This document shows positions 13,152 to 24,324 of a stretch of DNA of 64,000 bases, one piece after another. The stretch covers positions 558,001-622,000 of the forward strand of contig JAMXBD010000721.1 in NCBI GenBank assembly GCA_024138025.1. Reading direction: 5' to 3'. The notes below the pieces were generated by a model. It was not told the origin of the DNA. It ran no database searches and was given only the letters and a program-made list of their open reading frames with translations. Source of the stretch: Combretum micranthum (Eukaryota; Streptophyta; Magnoliopsida; Myrtales; Combretaceae). A program made the translations under genes and the position numbers. Numbering within the stretch: the first letter of the stretch is position 1; the number at the start of each line of letters is the position of its first letter.

Positions 13152-13510
13152 ATGATATCAAATGCACTAAGGTCTGTAGAGGGACAAATTATCAATAGAC
13201 CGTCGCTTCTAAGTAGGCGTAACTACCCATATTGGAAGTGTCGTATGAAAATTTTTCTAAAGGTTTAAAGTAGATTTTTCTGGAATATAATAGAAAATGA
13301 ACCGTTGATTATTGATAGAAAAGGAAAAAAAAAAAGATTAGATCTAAATGATATTGCTATGAACGCATTGCATTATGGGTTAAACGATAGTGATTTTAAT
13401 AGAATTTGTACATGCAAATTAGTTAAAGAATATAGGATGAACTAGAAATGACTTATGAAGGAACCTCTAGGGTTAAAGACACGAAAATAAGTCTTTTGTG
13501 TTGTCAATTT
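13152..13510 (+). pseudogene. Copia gag 5' relic, unit 1
   Basis: Starts at ATG 13152, about 60 bases after the primer-binding site as expected of copia elements. It reads like the N-terminal part of a copia gag (UBN2-type): SxxSVEGQ, NRPxLxxRxNYPYWK, then F.N.IEN and a NxFNRIxxCKLVKE block. A TAA at about 13265 and an A-run indel near 13320 break it. Sequence stops after the TSRVKDTKIS region and joins the AT block of unit 2. Confidence 0.65.
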
Positions 13511-13904
13511 AAAGGATGTTAATAAATTTGCCTATTCACCACATATATTATATATTTGATGAGTATACTTATTCCTTAATGCCATTTTACTTCTTATTTA
13601 AATTATACATAGCATACAACTTAAACATAATTCATTAAATCTAAACTTTAAGTAAAGATAATATAGAACTTTCCTTATCATATGTACCAAATAGTTTAAT
13701 TTATTTTTACATGAATAATAGAAATTTATTATCTATTTATAAAATTGCATGTATAATATGTGATTTTACTTTTTCTTTGGATGCCTCATGTCTTACATTA
13801 GATTTTTATGATTTTCGAGAAAGTCATGAAACTTTTTATTTGTTGTAAATCACATATTAAAAATGAGATTTTACTCTCTATTTATTTACAAAAGTACTAA
13901 AATG

Positions 13905-14045
13905 TTCATGCCTGGGTATTATCCGATGGATGGAATGTTATTTTTGGTGCCTTCCATCATTGGAGATGGGTGTGTGGATGCATATATATCACTTCTTAAG
14001 GAAACTATGGATTGTTTCAAACGACATTGCTATTCTCTAGATTGA
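13905..14045 (+). pseudogene. BAHD acyltransferase 3' fragment, unit 2
   Basis: This copy reads without interruption from an ATG at 13908 through GYYPMDGMLFLVPS and DAYISLLKETMDCF to the terminal SLD and TGA. It covers only the last strand-helix part of the C-terminal BAHD lobe. The open frame extends upstream into unrelated AT-rich DNA, so a translated product would be a meaningless hybrid. An intact short frame by chance or recent duplication is more likely than selection. Confidence 0.8.
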
Positions 14046-14347
14046 AAGATAATATCGTGAACTAGTGTAATGTGAGAGTCTGGATATATATTATATAATG
14101 TATAATATATTAATATCCATGCATATATACATATATATATGGTAGTCTTAGTTTATATATATGGCAATTTTAGCATAGATATATTCCCATGTTAATGTAA
14201 GTGTCTAATTTAAATGCTGTGAGTTACCACTCTGGTAAAAAGGCATTGTAATTTTATGATTGATTGATTTGGAAGTTCTTCTATATATTAATTGTCAATT
14301 AATTTACCCTGTGTGCACTCAATCCTTCATATGTAAACATTTGCAGG

Positions 14348-14354
14348 ACACACA

Positions 14355-14408
<54 letters not shown>
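14348..14408. repeat. (CA)n microsatellite
   Basis: About 60 bp of CA dinucleotides with one break near 14361. Units 1 and 3 have only short CA runs at the same place, so the expansion happened in this unit. Confidence 0.95.
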
Positions 14409-14409
<1 letters not shown>

Positions 14410-15642
14410 AAGAGAGAGAGCACCTGTGATGCATGTGTGTATGTACCGCTACACTAGAGCTTGGCATAAACAACAAGTGATTGTCTAATGACTTTCGTTA
14501 GAAGAAAAATCCTAGAATACCTAAAATCCTTCCCGAGTGATCCTTGTTTTACTTTCGTGGGTTTGGGGATTGATGATGATGTTAAAAGGCTTGTGGGAAA
14601 ACGTGGCGATGGAAGAAGATAATGGAGAGTAGATATGCTGCCATTGCATGTAAATTTAGGAGGAGGGAGGAAGAAAGATTAAAGTTGAAAAGATGGCATA
14701 TCACTTTATGTTGACTCCCTAACAAATTAAATGAAAAACGATAAAAATAACTCTCCAAGGAAGAAGATAATGGAGAGTCAATATCTTTCCAGGAGAGAGG
14801 AACAAAGATTAAAGTTGAAAAGTAGGCATATCATTTCATGTTCGCTCCAGGACAAATTAAATGAAAAGAGAAAAAATTAACTCTACCAGGTAGTAGAGGA
14901 AAAACCTGGCTTAAGTCATGTACTTGCGACCTAATTTTTTATGAGATAACATGATGTACAAATAACTATTCAATTATTGTAAACTATACTTAATGAGATA
15001 TATATATATATATATATATGTTATGCCCTTTTGTGTAGTTTTTACAGATTTTTAGTAGGAACAAATTTATACGTGTATAACCTTGGTCGCTACCTAAACT
15101 CGAGGGTCAGATTGAGGACTCTACAAGTTTGATCCAAAGGCATGATACGTTGCAATGAGTTGAATAGGCTTGGTCGTGGGTCACATCGAGGACTCAATGT
15201 ATGGATAAGTCAAGGCGCAACAAGTTCAAGATTGAAACACGACAAAGTTTAAAAAAATGCACAGCCTTGGTTAAGTAGTTAGTCGAGGGTTCGACGAGTT
15301 CAAAGTTCCAAGTGCGATAAGTAAAAAATCTATGACTCGATGAGCCAAAGATAAAAGACTTGGTTGAGGCGAAAAGTAAGAAGTGACAAGTCTTGAAGCG
15401 TGGTAAGTTTAAATTTAAGGCTTGATGGAGTACACACGAGTAAAGACTTCTCAAGGGACAGCATAGAGGCATGACACCTCGAGGTGTGACTAGTATTAGG
15501 GTGCGACAATTTTCAAAATATGGATCGATATGGAAAAAGAGCCGTTGAAGCGCATTTAATGCTTGATGACTTAAAGATATTATCCCTAATGAACATTTAA
15601 ATTTCTGAAGGCTTTAATTATTCTATGCTCGGGGGATTGACG

Positions 15643-16150
15643 TGTGGGAGTATGAATTAATAAGAACTTTTACTTATGAATAAACAAATAATTTATTTTC
15701 TTATTCTATTGTTCATTAAATTTATAAATATCTATAAAGAAAGAGAAAATCACTCTAGCGCTTTGCTCTTATATTTGCTATCTATCTAAGAGCATCTAGA
15801 GAGAGAAAAGAAATAGTTTATTTCCTCTGTGCCGTAAAGTGTTGTATTACTCAACTTGAGCATTCTTTTGTAATTAATAAAATTAGTGGTGAAGACCTCC
15901 ATTGGTGGTAATGGTGGACCATGAGGAGTAGGAAGTGGGCCAAACTCCACGTTATATCTGGACTAATATTTTCTATCTCCATCGCTTTTATATTTCATGT
16001 TTTAATATGTTGTTATATTATCCATTGTAATTGAATTCAACTTTGATTTGTTGAATTAAAATTAATTGCTTGAATTTTTGGGCAATTACTCAATTCACAC
16101 CACCTTCTCCCCCCCAGTGGAGTATTTTATAGTGCATTTTCTCGTTTTCA
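15643..16150 (+). mobile_element. Copia-type LTR in tandem unit 2
   Basis: The equivalent of 12577-13091, starting TGTGGGAGTATGAATT and ending TTTTCA before a primer-binding-site relic TGTGGTATTAGAG. It keeps AATAAA near 15879. As in unit 1, the left limit is set by the TG start and could lie further upstream. Confidence 0.65.
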
Positions 16151-16210
16151 TGTGGTATTAGAGTATTGTCTCTATTTATTCTGTATTTAATCGCATATAG
16201 AATAAAGATC

Positions 16211-16570
16211 ATGATATCAAATGCACTAGGATCTGTAGAGGGACAAACTATCAATAGACCATCGCTTCTAAGTAGGGACAACCACCCATATTGGAAGTAT
16301 CAAATGAAAATTTTTCTAAGGGCCCAAAGTAGATTTTTGTGGAATATAATAGAAAATGAACCGTTGATTATTGAAGGAAAAGAGAGGAAAAAAAAGATTA
16401 GATCTAAATGATAATGCTATGAACACATTGCATTATAGGTTAAGCGATAATGATTTTAATAGAATTTGTGCATGCAAATTAGTTAAAGAAATATGAGATG
16501 AACTAGAAATGACTTATGAAGGAACCTCTAGAGTTAAAGACACGAAAATAAGTCTTTTGTGTGGTTAATT
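16211..16570 (+). pseudogene. Copia gag 5' relic, unit 2
   Basis: The longest open copy. From ATG 16211 it reads SVEGQTINRPSLLSRDNHPY then WKYQMKIFLRAQSRFLW before a stop near 16411. The downstream NDFNRICACKLVKE and TYEGTSRVKDTKIS blocks follow with further stops. The order and spacing match a copia gag N-terminus; protease and pol are absent. Confidence 0.7.
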
Positions 16571-16967
16571 TAAAGGATCTTAATAAATTTTCCTATTCAC
16601 CACATATATTATATATTTGATGAGTATACATATTCTTTAATGCCATTTTACTTCTTATTTAAATTATACATAGCGTACAACTTAAACATAATTTCATTAA
16701 ATCTAGACTTTAAGTAGAGATACTATAGGAATTGCCTTATCAAAAATATGTATCAAATAGTTTAATTTATTTTTACATAAATAATAGAAATTTATTATCT
16801 ATTTATAAAATTGCATGTATAATATGTGATTTTACTTTTTCTTTGAATGCCTCATGTCTTACATGTGATATTATGCTTTTCGAGAAAGTAATGAAACTTT
16901 TTATTTGTTATAAATCACATATTAAAAATGAGATTTTACTCTCTATTTATTTACAAATGTACTAAAA

Positions 16968-17110
16968 TATTTATGCTTAGGTATTATCCGACAGATGGAA
17001 TGTTATTTTTGTTGCCTTCCACCATTGGAGATGGGAGTGTGGATGTGTACATATCACTTCTCAAGGAAACTATGGATTGTATCAAACGGCATTGCTATTC
17101 TATAGATTGA
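16968..17110 (+). pseudogene. BAHD acyltransferase 3' fragment, unit 3
   Basis: Same segment as in units 1 and 2, in frame through YYPTDGMLFLLPS and ISLLKETMDCIK to the stop at about 17110. Several replacement changes set it apart from unit 2 (for example VDVYIS for VDAYIS). No catalytic residues are included. Confidence 0.8.
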
Positions 17111-18675
17111 AAGATAATATCGTGAACTAGTGTAATGTGAGAGTGTGGATATAATGCATAATATATTAATATCCATGCATGTATACATAATATATATGGC
17201 AGTCTTAGTTTATATATATGGCAATCTTAGCATAGATATATTCCTATGTTAGTGTAAGTGTCTAATTTAAATGTTGTGAATTACCACTCTAATAAAAGGG
17301 CATTGTAATTTTATGATTGATTGATTTGGAAGTTCTATATATTAATTGCCAATTAATTTACCTTGTGTGCATTCAATCCTTTGTATGCATATATTTGCAC
17401 AAGGAGACACACACACATATAAAGAGAGAGAGCACCTATGATGCGCGCGCGTGTGTAGCCGCTACACTAGAGCTTAATATAAATAGCAAGTGATTGTCTA
17501 ACTACTTTTGCTAGAAAAAAAATCCAAAACTCCTAAAATCCTTCCTAAGTGATCCTTGTTTTACTTTCGTGGGTTTTGGGATTGATGATGATGTTAAAAG
17601 GCTTGTACGAAAATGTGGTGATGGAAGCAGATGGTGGAGAGTAGATATCCTACGATTGCATGTAAATTTAGGAGGAAAGAGGAAGAAAAATTAAAGTAAG
17701 ACATTAATTAAAGTTGAAAAGATGCCATATCACTTCATGTTGACTCCCTAACAAATTAAATGAAAAACGACAAAAATAACTCTCCGGGAAGAAGATAATG
17801 GAGAGTTGATATCTTGTCAGGAGAGAGGAATAAAAATTAAAGTTGAAAAGATGGCATATCATTTCATGTTGGCTCCATGACAAATTAAATGAAAAGAGAA
17901 AAAAATTAACTCTCACAGGAAGTAGAGCAAAAACTTAGCTTAAGTCATGTACTTGCGACCTAATTTTTGATGAGATAATATGATGCCCAAATAACTATTC
18001 AATTATTGTAAACTATAGTTAATTAGTTAAATATATATATATATATATGTTATGCATTTTTTTTTTTGGAGTTAATACAGGTTTTTAGTAGGAACAAATT
18101 TATATGCGCACAACCTTGGTCGCTACCTAAACTCGAGGGGCAGATTGAGGACTTGATAAGTTTGATCTAAGGTGTGACATGTTGCAATGAGTTGAGCAGG
18201 CTTGGTCGCAGGTCACATCGAGGACTCAATGTATTGAGCAGTCAAGGCATGACAAGTTCAAGATTCAAACTCGCCAAAGTTTAAAAAAATTGCACAACCT
18301 TGGCTAAGTAGTTAGTCGAGGGTTCGATGAGTTCAATGTTCAGGGTGTGATAAGTAAAAAATCTAAGACATGATGAGCCAAAGATAAAAGACTTGGTCGA
18401 GGCTAAAAGTAAGGCGCGACAAGTCTTGAAGCGCGATAAGTTTAAATTTAAGGCTCGATAGAGTGCACATGAGTAAAGACTGCTCAAGGGATAGCATTGA
18501 GGTGCTACACCTCGAGGCGCGATAAGTATTAGGGCATGATAGTTTTAAAAATATGGGTCAATATGGCAAAAGAGCCATTGAAGCGCATTTAATACTGGAC
18601 GACTTAAAGATGTTATCTCTAACGGACATTTAAACTTCTAAAGGGTTTAAGTACTTTATCCTTGGGGGATTGACG

Positions 18676-19178
18676 TGTGAGAGCGTGGATTAATAAGAGC
18701 TTTTACTTATGAACAAACAAATTCTTTATTTTCTTATTCTATTGTTTATTAAATTTACAAATATCTATAAAGAGAGAGAAAATCACTCTAGCGCTTTGCT
18801 TTTGTATTTGCTATCTATCTGAGAGCATCTAGAGAGAGAAAAGAAATATTGTTTTTTCTGTGTGCTGTAAAGTGTTGTATTGCTCAGCTTGAGCATTCTT
18901 TTGTAATTAATAAAATTTGTGATGAAGACCTCAATTGGAGGTAATGGTGGACCATGAAGAGCAGGAAGTGGGCCAAACTCCATGTTATATTTGGACTAAT
19001 ATTTTCTATCTCCATCTCTTTTATGTTTCATATTTTAATATGTTGTTATATTATCCATTGTAATTGAAGTTAATTTTGATTTGTTGAATTAAAATTAATT
19101 GCTTGAATTTTTGGGCAAATACTCAATTCACAACACTCCCCCCAACGAAGTATTTTATAGTGTATTTTCTCGTTTTCA
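18676..19178 (+). mobile_element. Copia-type LTR in tandem unit 3
   Basis: Third copy, starting TGTGAGAGCGTGGATT and ending TTTTCA before TTGGTATTAGAGC, the best-preserved primer-binding site of the three. It is followed about 60 bases later by the gag start. Confidence 0.65.
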
Positions 19179-19238
19179 TTTGGTATTAGAGCATTGGCTC
19201 TATTTATTCTGTATTTAATCACATATAGAGTAAATATC

Positions 19239-19597
19239 ATGATATCAAATGCACTGGGGTCTGTAAAGGGACAAACTGTCAATAGATCGTCGCTTCTAAG
19301 TAAGGGTAACTACCCATATTAGAAGTATTTAATGAAAATTTTTCAACGGCCTAAAGTAGATTTTTGTGGAATATAAATAGAAAATGGACGTTTATTATTG
19401 AAGAAAAAGGAAAAAAAAAAGATTGGATCTAAATGATATTGCTATGAACGCATTGCATTATGGGTAAACGATAGTGATTTTAATAGAATTTGTACATGCA
19501 AAATTAGTTAAACAATATGAGAGAACTAAAAATGACTTATGAAGGAACATCTAGAGTTAAGACACGAAAATAAGTCTTTTGTGTGGTCAATTTAAGG
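19239..19597 (+). pseudogene. Copia gag 5' relic, unit 3
   Basis: Same segment as the copies at 13152 and 16211, more decayed: base losses in the FLRAQ and IENEP regions and in the CKLVKE region shift the frame. It ends at the junction with the partial fourth unit. Confidence 0.6.
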
Positions 19598-19599
19598 AT

Positions 19600-19981
19600 G
19601 TTAATAAATTTGCCTATTCACCACATATATTATATATTTGATGAGTATACATATTCTTTAATGCCATTTTACTTCTTATTTAAATTATACATAACGTACA
19701 ACTTAAACATAATTTCATTAAATCTAGACTTTAAATCGAGATAATATAGGATTTGCCTTATCATAATATGTACCAAATAGTTTAATTTATTTTTACATAA
19801 ATAATAGGAATTTATTATCTATTTATAAATTGCATGTATAATTTGTGATTTTATTTTTCTTTGAATGCCTCATGTCTTACATGCGATTTGTATGTTTTCA
19901 AGAAATAATGAAATTTAATTGTTGTAAATCACATATTAAAAATGAGATTTTACTCTCTATTTATTTATAAATGGACTAAAA
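19600..19981. repeat. Partial fourth tandem unit
   Basis: Begins GTTAATAAATTTGCC exactly as units 2 and 3 do and follows them through the AT-rich block to ACTAAAAT at about 19980. In the full units the BAHD fragment starts at this point; here the sequence changes to unrelated AT-rich DNA. The array therefore ends where the BAHD piece would begin. Confidence 0.8.
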
Positions 19982-20371
19982 TTTTAAAATTGCATATTTT
20001 AGATGCGATTTTGTATTGGTATTTTTTGAAAAATTATATAATTGATACTCAGATAATTTTATTAATATATTGGTAAATATGCGTTATATCTCTCTAATTC
20101 TAGTGATCATGTCCTTCCAATATTTGCTTCCTTGACTATCCAATAATTATGACTTCCACTTGTACTGCTACGAAAATATAGAGGTATTAAAAAACACACC
20201 TAAAAGACACGGAAAAAACCAACAATTTTCAATAAACAAAGGTCTTGTGTTTGTTTAAAATTATAAGTCGACTGGGTCCGACAAAGTTTATATTATATAT
20301 GTATGTATTCATATTGTTCGCTATTCGTGTATAGAACTCACAATTTCTTTTCGTTAACATAAGAATACATA
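19982..20371. other. Unique flank between tandem array and chromovirus
   Basis: AT-rich sequence with no recognised gene. Because the chromovirus inserted at 20372-20376/25911-25915, this stretch was once directly upstream of the BAHD start codon and should hold what remains of that gene's promoter and 5' UTR. No clear TATA box can be assigned. Confidence 0.5.
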
Positions 20372-20376
20372 GAACT

Positions 20377-21003
20377 TGCAATATAGAAGCTATCAAAGAT
20401 GATGCAGAGGGTAAAAAAAGAAACGAATTCACTCAGACAATAAGAACAGAATTAATCCAAGTCGAATGCAGCGTGGATGGTTCGAATGCGAACTTGGGAA
20501 AAAGAACTTTTGTAATATATTTTTCTGATGATTCCTTGTATTACAATATGCCTATATATAATCTTGTAATCATGACAATTTTCACTAATTTGTAATCGTA
20601 ACAAATTGTGTCTATAGCATAATAATGATTGCCACCCACGTGGGTGCTAACAGACTCTGGTTAATATTACATATACTGACTAATTACTAAATAACGGAAT
20701 CGAAATATTATTAGCCATAAATACTTAAGCTTAACATAACCGGTCCATTTCTGGATGGGCCACATCCCATGACTTCAAGGCTCAAAGCCCATAACTTCAA
20801 AGTCTCTTAATTTGAATTCGTATGTTCATCAACGTATCTGTCAGACAACTCTTTATGTGCATGTTACTCTGCTTGTACTTTATCTTTATCTTTCTTTCAT
20901 GAACCCTAGTTCCCTCTTCTTATTCTTACTGTCTTTCTTTTCTGTTTCTTCCTTCTTCGGTTCATCTACTACATCGTTCACCATCTCCTGCATCCCTACT
21001 GCA
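20377..21003 (-). repeat. Chromovirus 3' LTR
   Basis: Bounded by TG at 20377 and CA at 21003 in plus coordinates, preceded by target duplication GAACT. It is about 110 bp longer than its partner because of extra sequence at roughly 20815-20945, which the right LTR lacks. The pol reading frame runs through the polypurine tract into this LTR and stops at 20886. Confidence 0.88.
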
Positions 21004-21329
21004 TTCCCCTCTACTTCAAGAACCCTTGACAAGGGGTGGTTAGGGTATCGCAGCTTAAGCTCCTCAAAGAATTCCCAAGTCACTTCCTCTGGTTTCTAAC
21101 CACTCCATGAGATAAGTATCATGGTCTCAGCGTGATTTCCTCGTTTAACCATCTTTCGTGCTAGGATTGATTCTAGAACTAACTCTTCTGTTTGTATGTT
21201 TGTAGGTAACATTGAAGAACTGTCAGATCTGATCCCATGGAATTTCTTGAGCTGAGAGACGTGAAAGGTGGGGTGTATCTCAGCGTCTAGTGGAAGGTCA
21301 AGATGGTAAGCTAGAACCAATCTTGTCAA
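20886..21329 (-). pseudogene. Integrase C-terminal tail with chromodomain
   Basis: Segment 21096-21329 has the IHPTFHVSQLKKFHG motif that ends gypsy integrases, then MILISWSG. After a single TAG at 21096-21098 the same frame continues KPEEVTWEFFEELKLRYPNH, the second half of a chromodomain (W..G...E.TWE pattern). Chromodomains direct chromovirus integration toward marked chromatin. The frame runs on through the polypurine tract into the LTR and ends at 20886. One nonsense change alone closes this region. Confidence 0.78.
21004..21012 (-). other. Polypurine tract
   Basis: Minus-strand AGAGGGGAA directly abuts the 3' LTR, the expected site for plus-strand DNA priming. It is also part of the pol reading frame, encoding an EVEGNA-like stretch; such overlap is common in chromoviruses. 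Confidence 0.75.
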
Positions 21330-21431
21330 TTACTTTATAAGGACCGTAGTATTTAGGAAGTAATTTATGTACCCTAGAATTTTTCAGTGAATGCTGCCTG
21401 TAGGTTTGGAATTTGAGTAGTACTAAATCAC

Positions 21432-22082
21432 CTATTTTGAATACCTAGTCTGTCCTGGTACATAGGGTACATGCAAAGGTGGTGGATAGCCATACAAAGC
21501 CTCAAATGGAGTGGTTTTGGTACTTGAATGAAAATTCATATTGTACCACCACTCAGCTAAAGGAAGGAACTGATTCCAACACTTAGGTTTCTCACCAGAT
21601 ACACATCTCAAGTATGTCTCTACACATTTGTTAATAACCTCTGTCTGACCATCAGTTTGAGGATGGTATGTAGTGGACATATTGAACTCCACAGCTTGTA
21701 ACTTAAAGAGTTCCTTCCAGAATAAACTTGTAAAAATAGGATCACAATCACAGATAATGGCTTCAGGCATACCATGTAGCTTGTACACATTATCAATATA
21801 AACTCGAGCTACTATGATTGCACTGTAGGGGAGGGATAAAGCAATGAAATATCCATATTTACTGAGTCGATCAACCACTACTAGTATGACATCTTTCCCT
21901 TCTGATTTAGGAAGACCCTCGATGAAATTCATGCAAACACTTTGCCAATACTCTTGAGGAATATTTAGTGGTGATAGAAGGCTAGGGGTAGCCACATTTT
22001 CGAACTTAAAGCGTTGGCACACTTCACAATTTCGAATAAACTCTCTCACTTCCTTTTCCTGTTTAGGCCAGTAAAAAACCAT
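21432..22082 (-). pseudogene. Chromovirus integrase core
   Basis: 216 codons covering the end of the HHCC zinc finger (CEVCQRFKF) and the DDE core. The second Asp (ICDCDPIFTS) and the Glu (YHPQTDGQTEVINK) are present. The first catalytic Asp, normally in the MDFIEGLP motif, is Asn here (MNFIEGLP), which would abolish strand transfer. The start of the zinc finger lies in a different frame beyond 22090, and the C-terminal part stops at 21432. Confidence 0.87.
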
Positions 22083-22234
22083 AGAGAGCCTTTGATAGGT
22101 AGCTTGTGCTCAGAATGACCACCTAAGCCCCCTCCATGGTACAACTTCAATAGCTTTTCTCGGAGGGTAGGAGAAGGCCCAACCACAATCCTTCCTCTTC
22201 TCCTTAGTATTCGTGCTCCAAGGTGAAGTGTCCA

Positions 22235-22832
22235 CTAGTTCTTCCTTTTGTAGTATTTGAATAATGGTAGAATATCCTCCATCAAGGACCAACTAGACTT
22301 TATTTCTTCTAGAATTTCTGGAATAGCACATTGTATTTGCAAATGATTCAAGCAGTTAGTGCTTCGCCTAGAGAGTGAATTAGCCGCTGTGTTGGTGTTG
22401 CCACTCTTGAATTCAATTTCATAGTCGAGCCCCAGTAACTTGGTTAACCACTTTTGTTGGCTTGAGGTAACCAAACGTTGCTCAAGTAGATATTTGAGAC
22501 TTTGATGATCAGTTTTGATCACAAAGTGCCTCCCAACCAGATAGTGATGCCATTTTTCAATAGCATACACCAAGGCTAACAGCTCCTTCTCATATACAGA
22601 CATTCCTTTATGTTTTGGTGCTAATGTCTTACTAACGTAGGCAATAGGATGTTTGTCTTGCATTAGTACAGCCCCAACCATCTCCACATGCATCTGTTTC
22701 TATGACAAATACTTTAGAATAATTGGGTAGATTCAATACTAGTGAATGCACCAGTACTTTTTTTAATTGATCAAATGATTCTTGTGCCTCTATGCCCCAC
22801 TTGAACTGATTTTTCTTTAGTAATTGAGTCAA
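22235..22832 (-). pseudogene. Chromovirus RNase H domain
   Basis: Two overlapping segments in different frames. One (22632-22832) has SFDQLKKVLV and VFVIETDACG, with the first catalytic Asp. The other (22235-22693) has HPIAYVSKTLAPK, YEKELLALVYAIEKWHHYL, FVIKTDHQSLKYLL and NTAANSLSRR. A one-base slip near 22680 separates them. In related elements the last motif reads NxxADALSR; the catalytic Asp appears replaced by Asn (NSLSR). Confidence 0.83.
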
Positions 22833-22965
22833 TGGTCGTGCAATGACTCCAAATCCTTGGATAAATCACCTATAGTACCTAGCCAACCTTAAAAAACCAC
22901 GTAGTTGCTTCAAGGTCTGTGGAGTTGGTCATTGTTCTACAGCCTCAATTTTCTTCGGGTGGTGG

Positions 22966-23964
22966 CTACTCCTTTTTTGTTATGATGTGTCCTAGGTAAT
23001 CCACTTGTTGAACACCAAATTTACATTTACTTTTCTTCAAAAACAATCGTTCCCTCATTAACGTACTAAAAACCACTCTCAAATGGCTTTCATGCTCCTC
23101 AATACTAGTACTATAAACTAGTATATCATCAAAAAACACCAAAACGAACTTCCACAAGTAGGGTCTAAAGATGTCATTCATTAACCCTTGAAAAGTAGAT
23201 GGAGCATTTGTTAAGCCAAATGGCATAACAAGGAATTCGTAATGCCCATCATGAGTGCGAAAAGCTATTTTGTAAATGTCTTCAGGATGCATTAATACTT
23301 GATGGTAGCCCGATCTTAAATCCAATTTACTAAAATACTTAGCTCCATGAAGTTCATCAAAGAGGTCTACAATTATAGGAATAGGGAATCTATCCTTCAC
23401 TATGTGTTTGTTAAGCTCTCTGTAGTCCACACACATTCGCCAACAATTATCCTTCTTCTTTACTAAAACCATAGGTGAAGCAAATGGGCTGTGACTTGGT
23501 CTTATCATTCAACTCAACAACAATTCTTTGACCATGTTTTCAAGAACTGTTTTCTGTATCATTGAATACCTATATGGCCTCAAGTTGATTGGTGCAATGT
23601 CATCAACCAAATGGATCCTGTGGTTGCATGCCCGATCAGGGGGTAGTCCAATAGGTTCCTCAAATAAATCATAAAATTCTTCTAAGAGATCAATGATCAG
23701 AGGAGGTAATGTATCATTGGTGTTTCTCTCATCAGTATCAATGCTTATAATTACCCAACATTGGACTTCCATAGTGGAAGAGGATGTTTCCAGTAAGGCA
23801 TTTAATGTATGTCCAGAGATAACCTTAAGTTCCTCCACTAATCCATTCAGAGTACAATTCTTACCTTGCCATTCAAAAGTCATCCATAAGTCTTTTAAGT
23901 TCCATATCACAGTACCTAATGAAACTAGCCATGGCATTCCTAAAATTAGATCATAGGAACTCAA
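22966..23964 (-). pseudogene. Chromovirus reverse transcriptase
   Basis: Segment 23509-23964 carries the protease tail and the RT lead-in. Segment 22966-23508 carries the RT core: [49 protein letters not shown], and FFDDILVYS as the catalytic YxDD-type motif. A single TGA at 23509-23511, where related elements have a sense codon before VIRPS, separates the two halves, and a frameshift follows near 22960. Enzymatic residues are present but the ORF is closed. Confidence 0.88.
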
Positions 23965-24084
23965 AGTAGTAGAATATAAATCAACTTGAAAATTTGTTCC
24001 CTACATCTGCCATTCGAATGCTCTCACCATTTTGGTACTTTGCAGCTTAGTTCCATCAGCCAATATAATTGAAATTGGAATAAC

Positions 24085-24324
24085 CTAAGACTGTAAACAG
24101 TCCAATCTCATGGCTACCTTCTCACTCATGAAATTAGCAGAACTCCCAGTATCAATTAATATGTTAAGGTTGCTTTTCTTGTAACTCCCTTTCACACACA
24201 TGCAATGCTCCTTATTTCTACCCTCATTGTTCAAAGAATTGAGATGCAATTGTGATAAGTCTAAACCCAAATCTTCCACAGTTTCCTCAACCTCATTCTC
24301 ATCTTCCTGCTCTAACACTAGCAA
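24085..24324 (-). pseudogene. Chromovirus protease domain
   Basis: Contains LNILIDTGSSANFMSEK, the aspartic-protease active-site motif (DTGS) of retropepsins, which cleave the Gag-Pol precursor. A stop at 24085 separates it from the following segment (23509-23964), which opens with the YDLILGMPWL flap/C-terminal motif in the same frame. The catalytic triplet itself is intact. Confidence 0.82.

Larger units (their letters stand above)
10493..13517. repeat. Chimeric tandem unit 1 (about 3.0 kb)
   Basis: First full unit of the array. In order it holds an AT-rich block starting GTTAACAAATTTGC, a BAHD 3' exon fragment with its 3' flank, a CACA-containing stretch, an internally duplicated block of about 110 bp (about 11632-11845), a moderately GC-rich block rich in CGACAAG/CTCGAGG-like motifs (12010-12500), a copia LTR, primer-binding site and gag start. 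The left boundary falls where gag sequence abuts the AT block in the later units; here the sequence to the left is unrelated. The unit repeats at 13518 and 16579. Confidence 0.88.
13518..16578. repeat. Chimeric tandem unit 2 (3.06 kb)
   Basis: Same order of parts as unit 1, directly joined gag-tail to AT-block. The BAHD fragment here keeps an uninterrupted reading frame to its stop codon. The CA dinucleotide stretch has expanded to about 60 bp (14348-14408), which accounts for most of the extra length. The duplicated 110-bp block lies at about 14685-14897. Confidence 0.88.
16579..19599. repeat. Chimeric tandem unit 3 (3.02 kb)
   Basis: Third full copy with the same order of parts. The duplicated 110-bp block is at about 17712-17930, and the LTR part has drifted most at its start (TGTGAGAG instead of TGTGGGAG). 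The right junction to the partial fourth copy again joins gag sequence to the AT block. Confidence 0.88.

Noticed and set aside
14260..14457. Open frame with a poly-Thr-His tract
   Set aside because: It is the CA microsatellite read in one frame.
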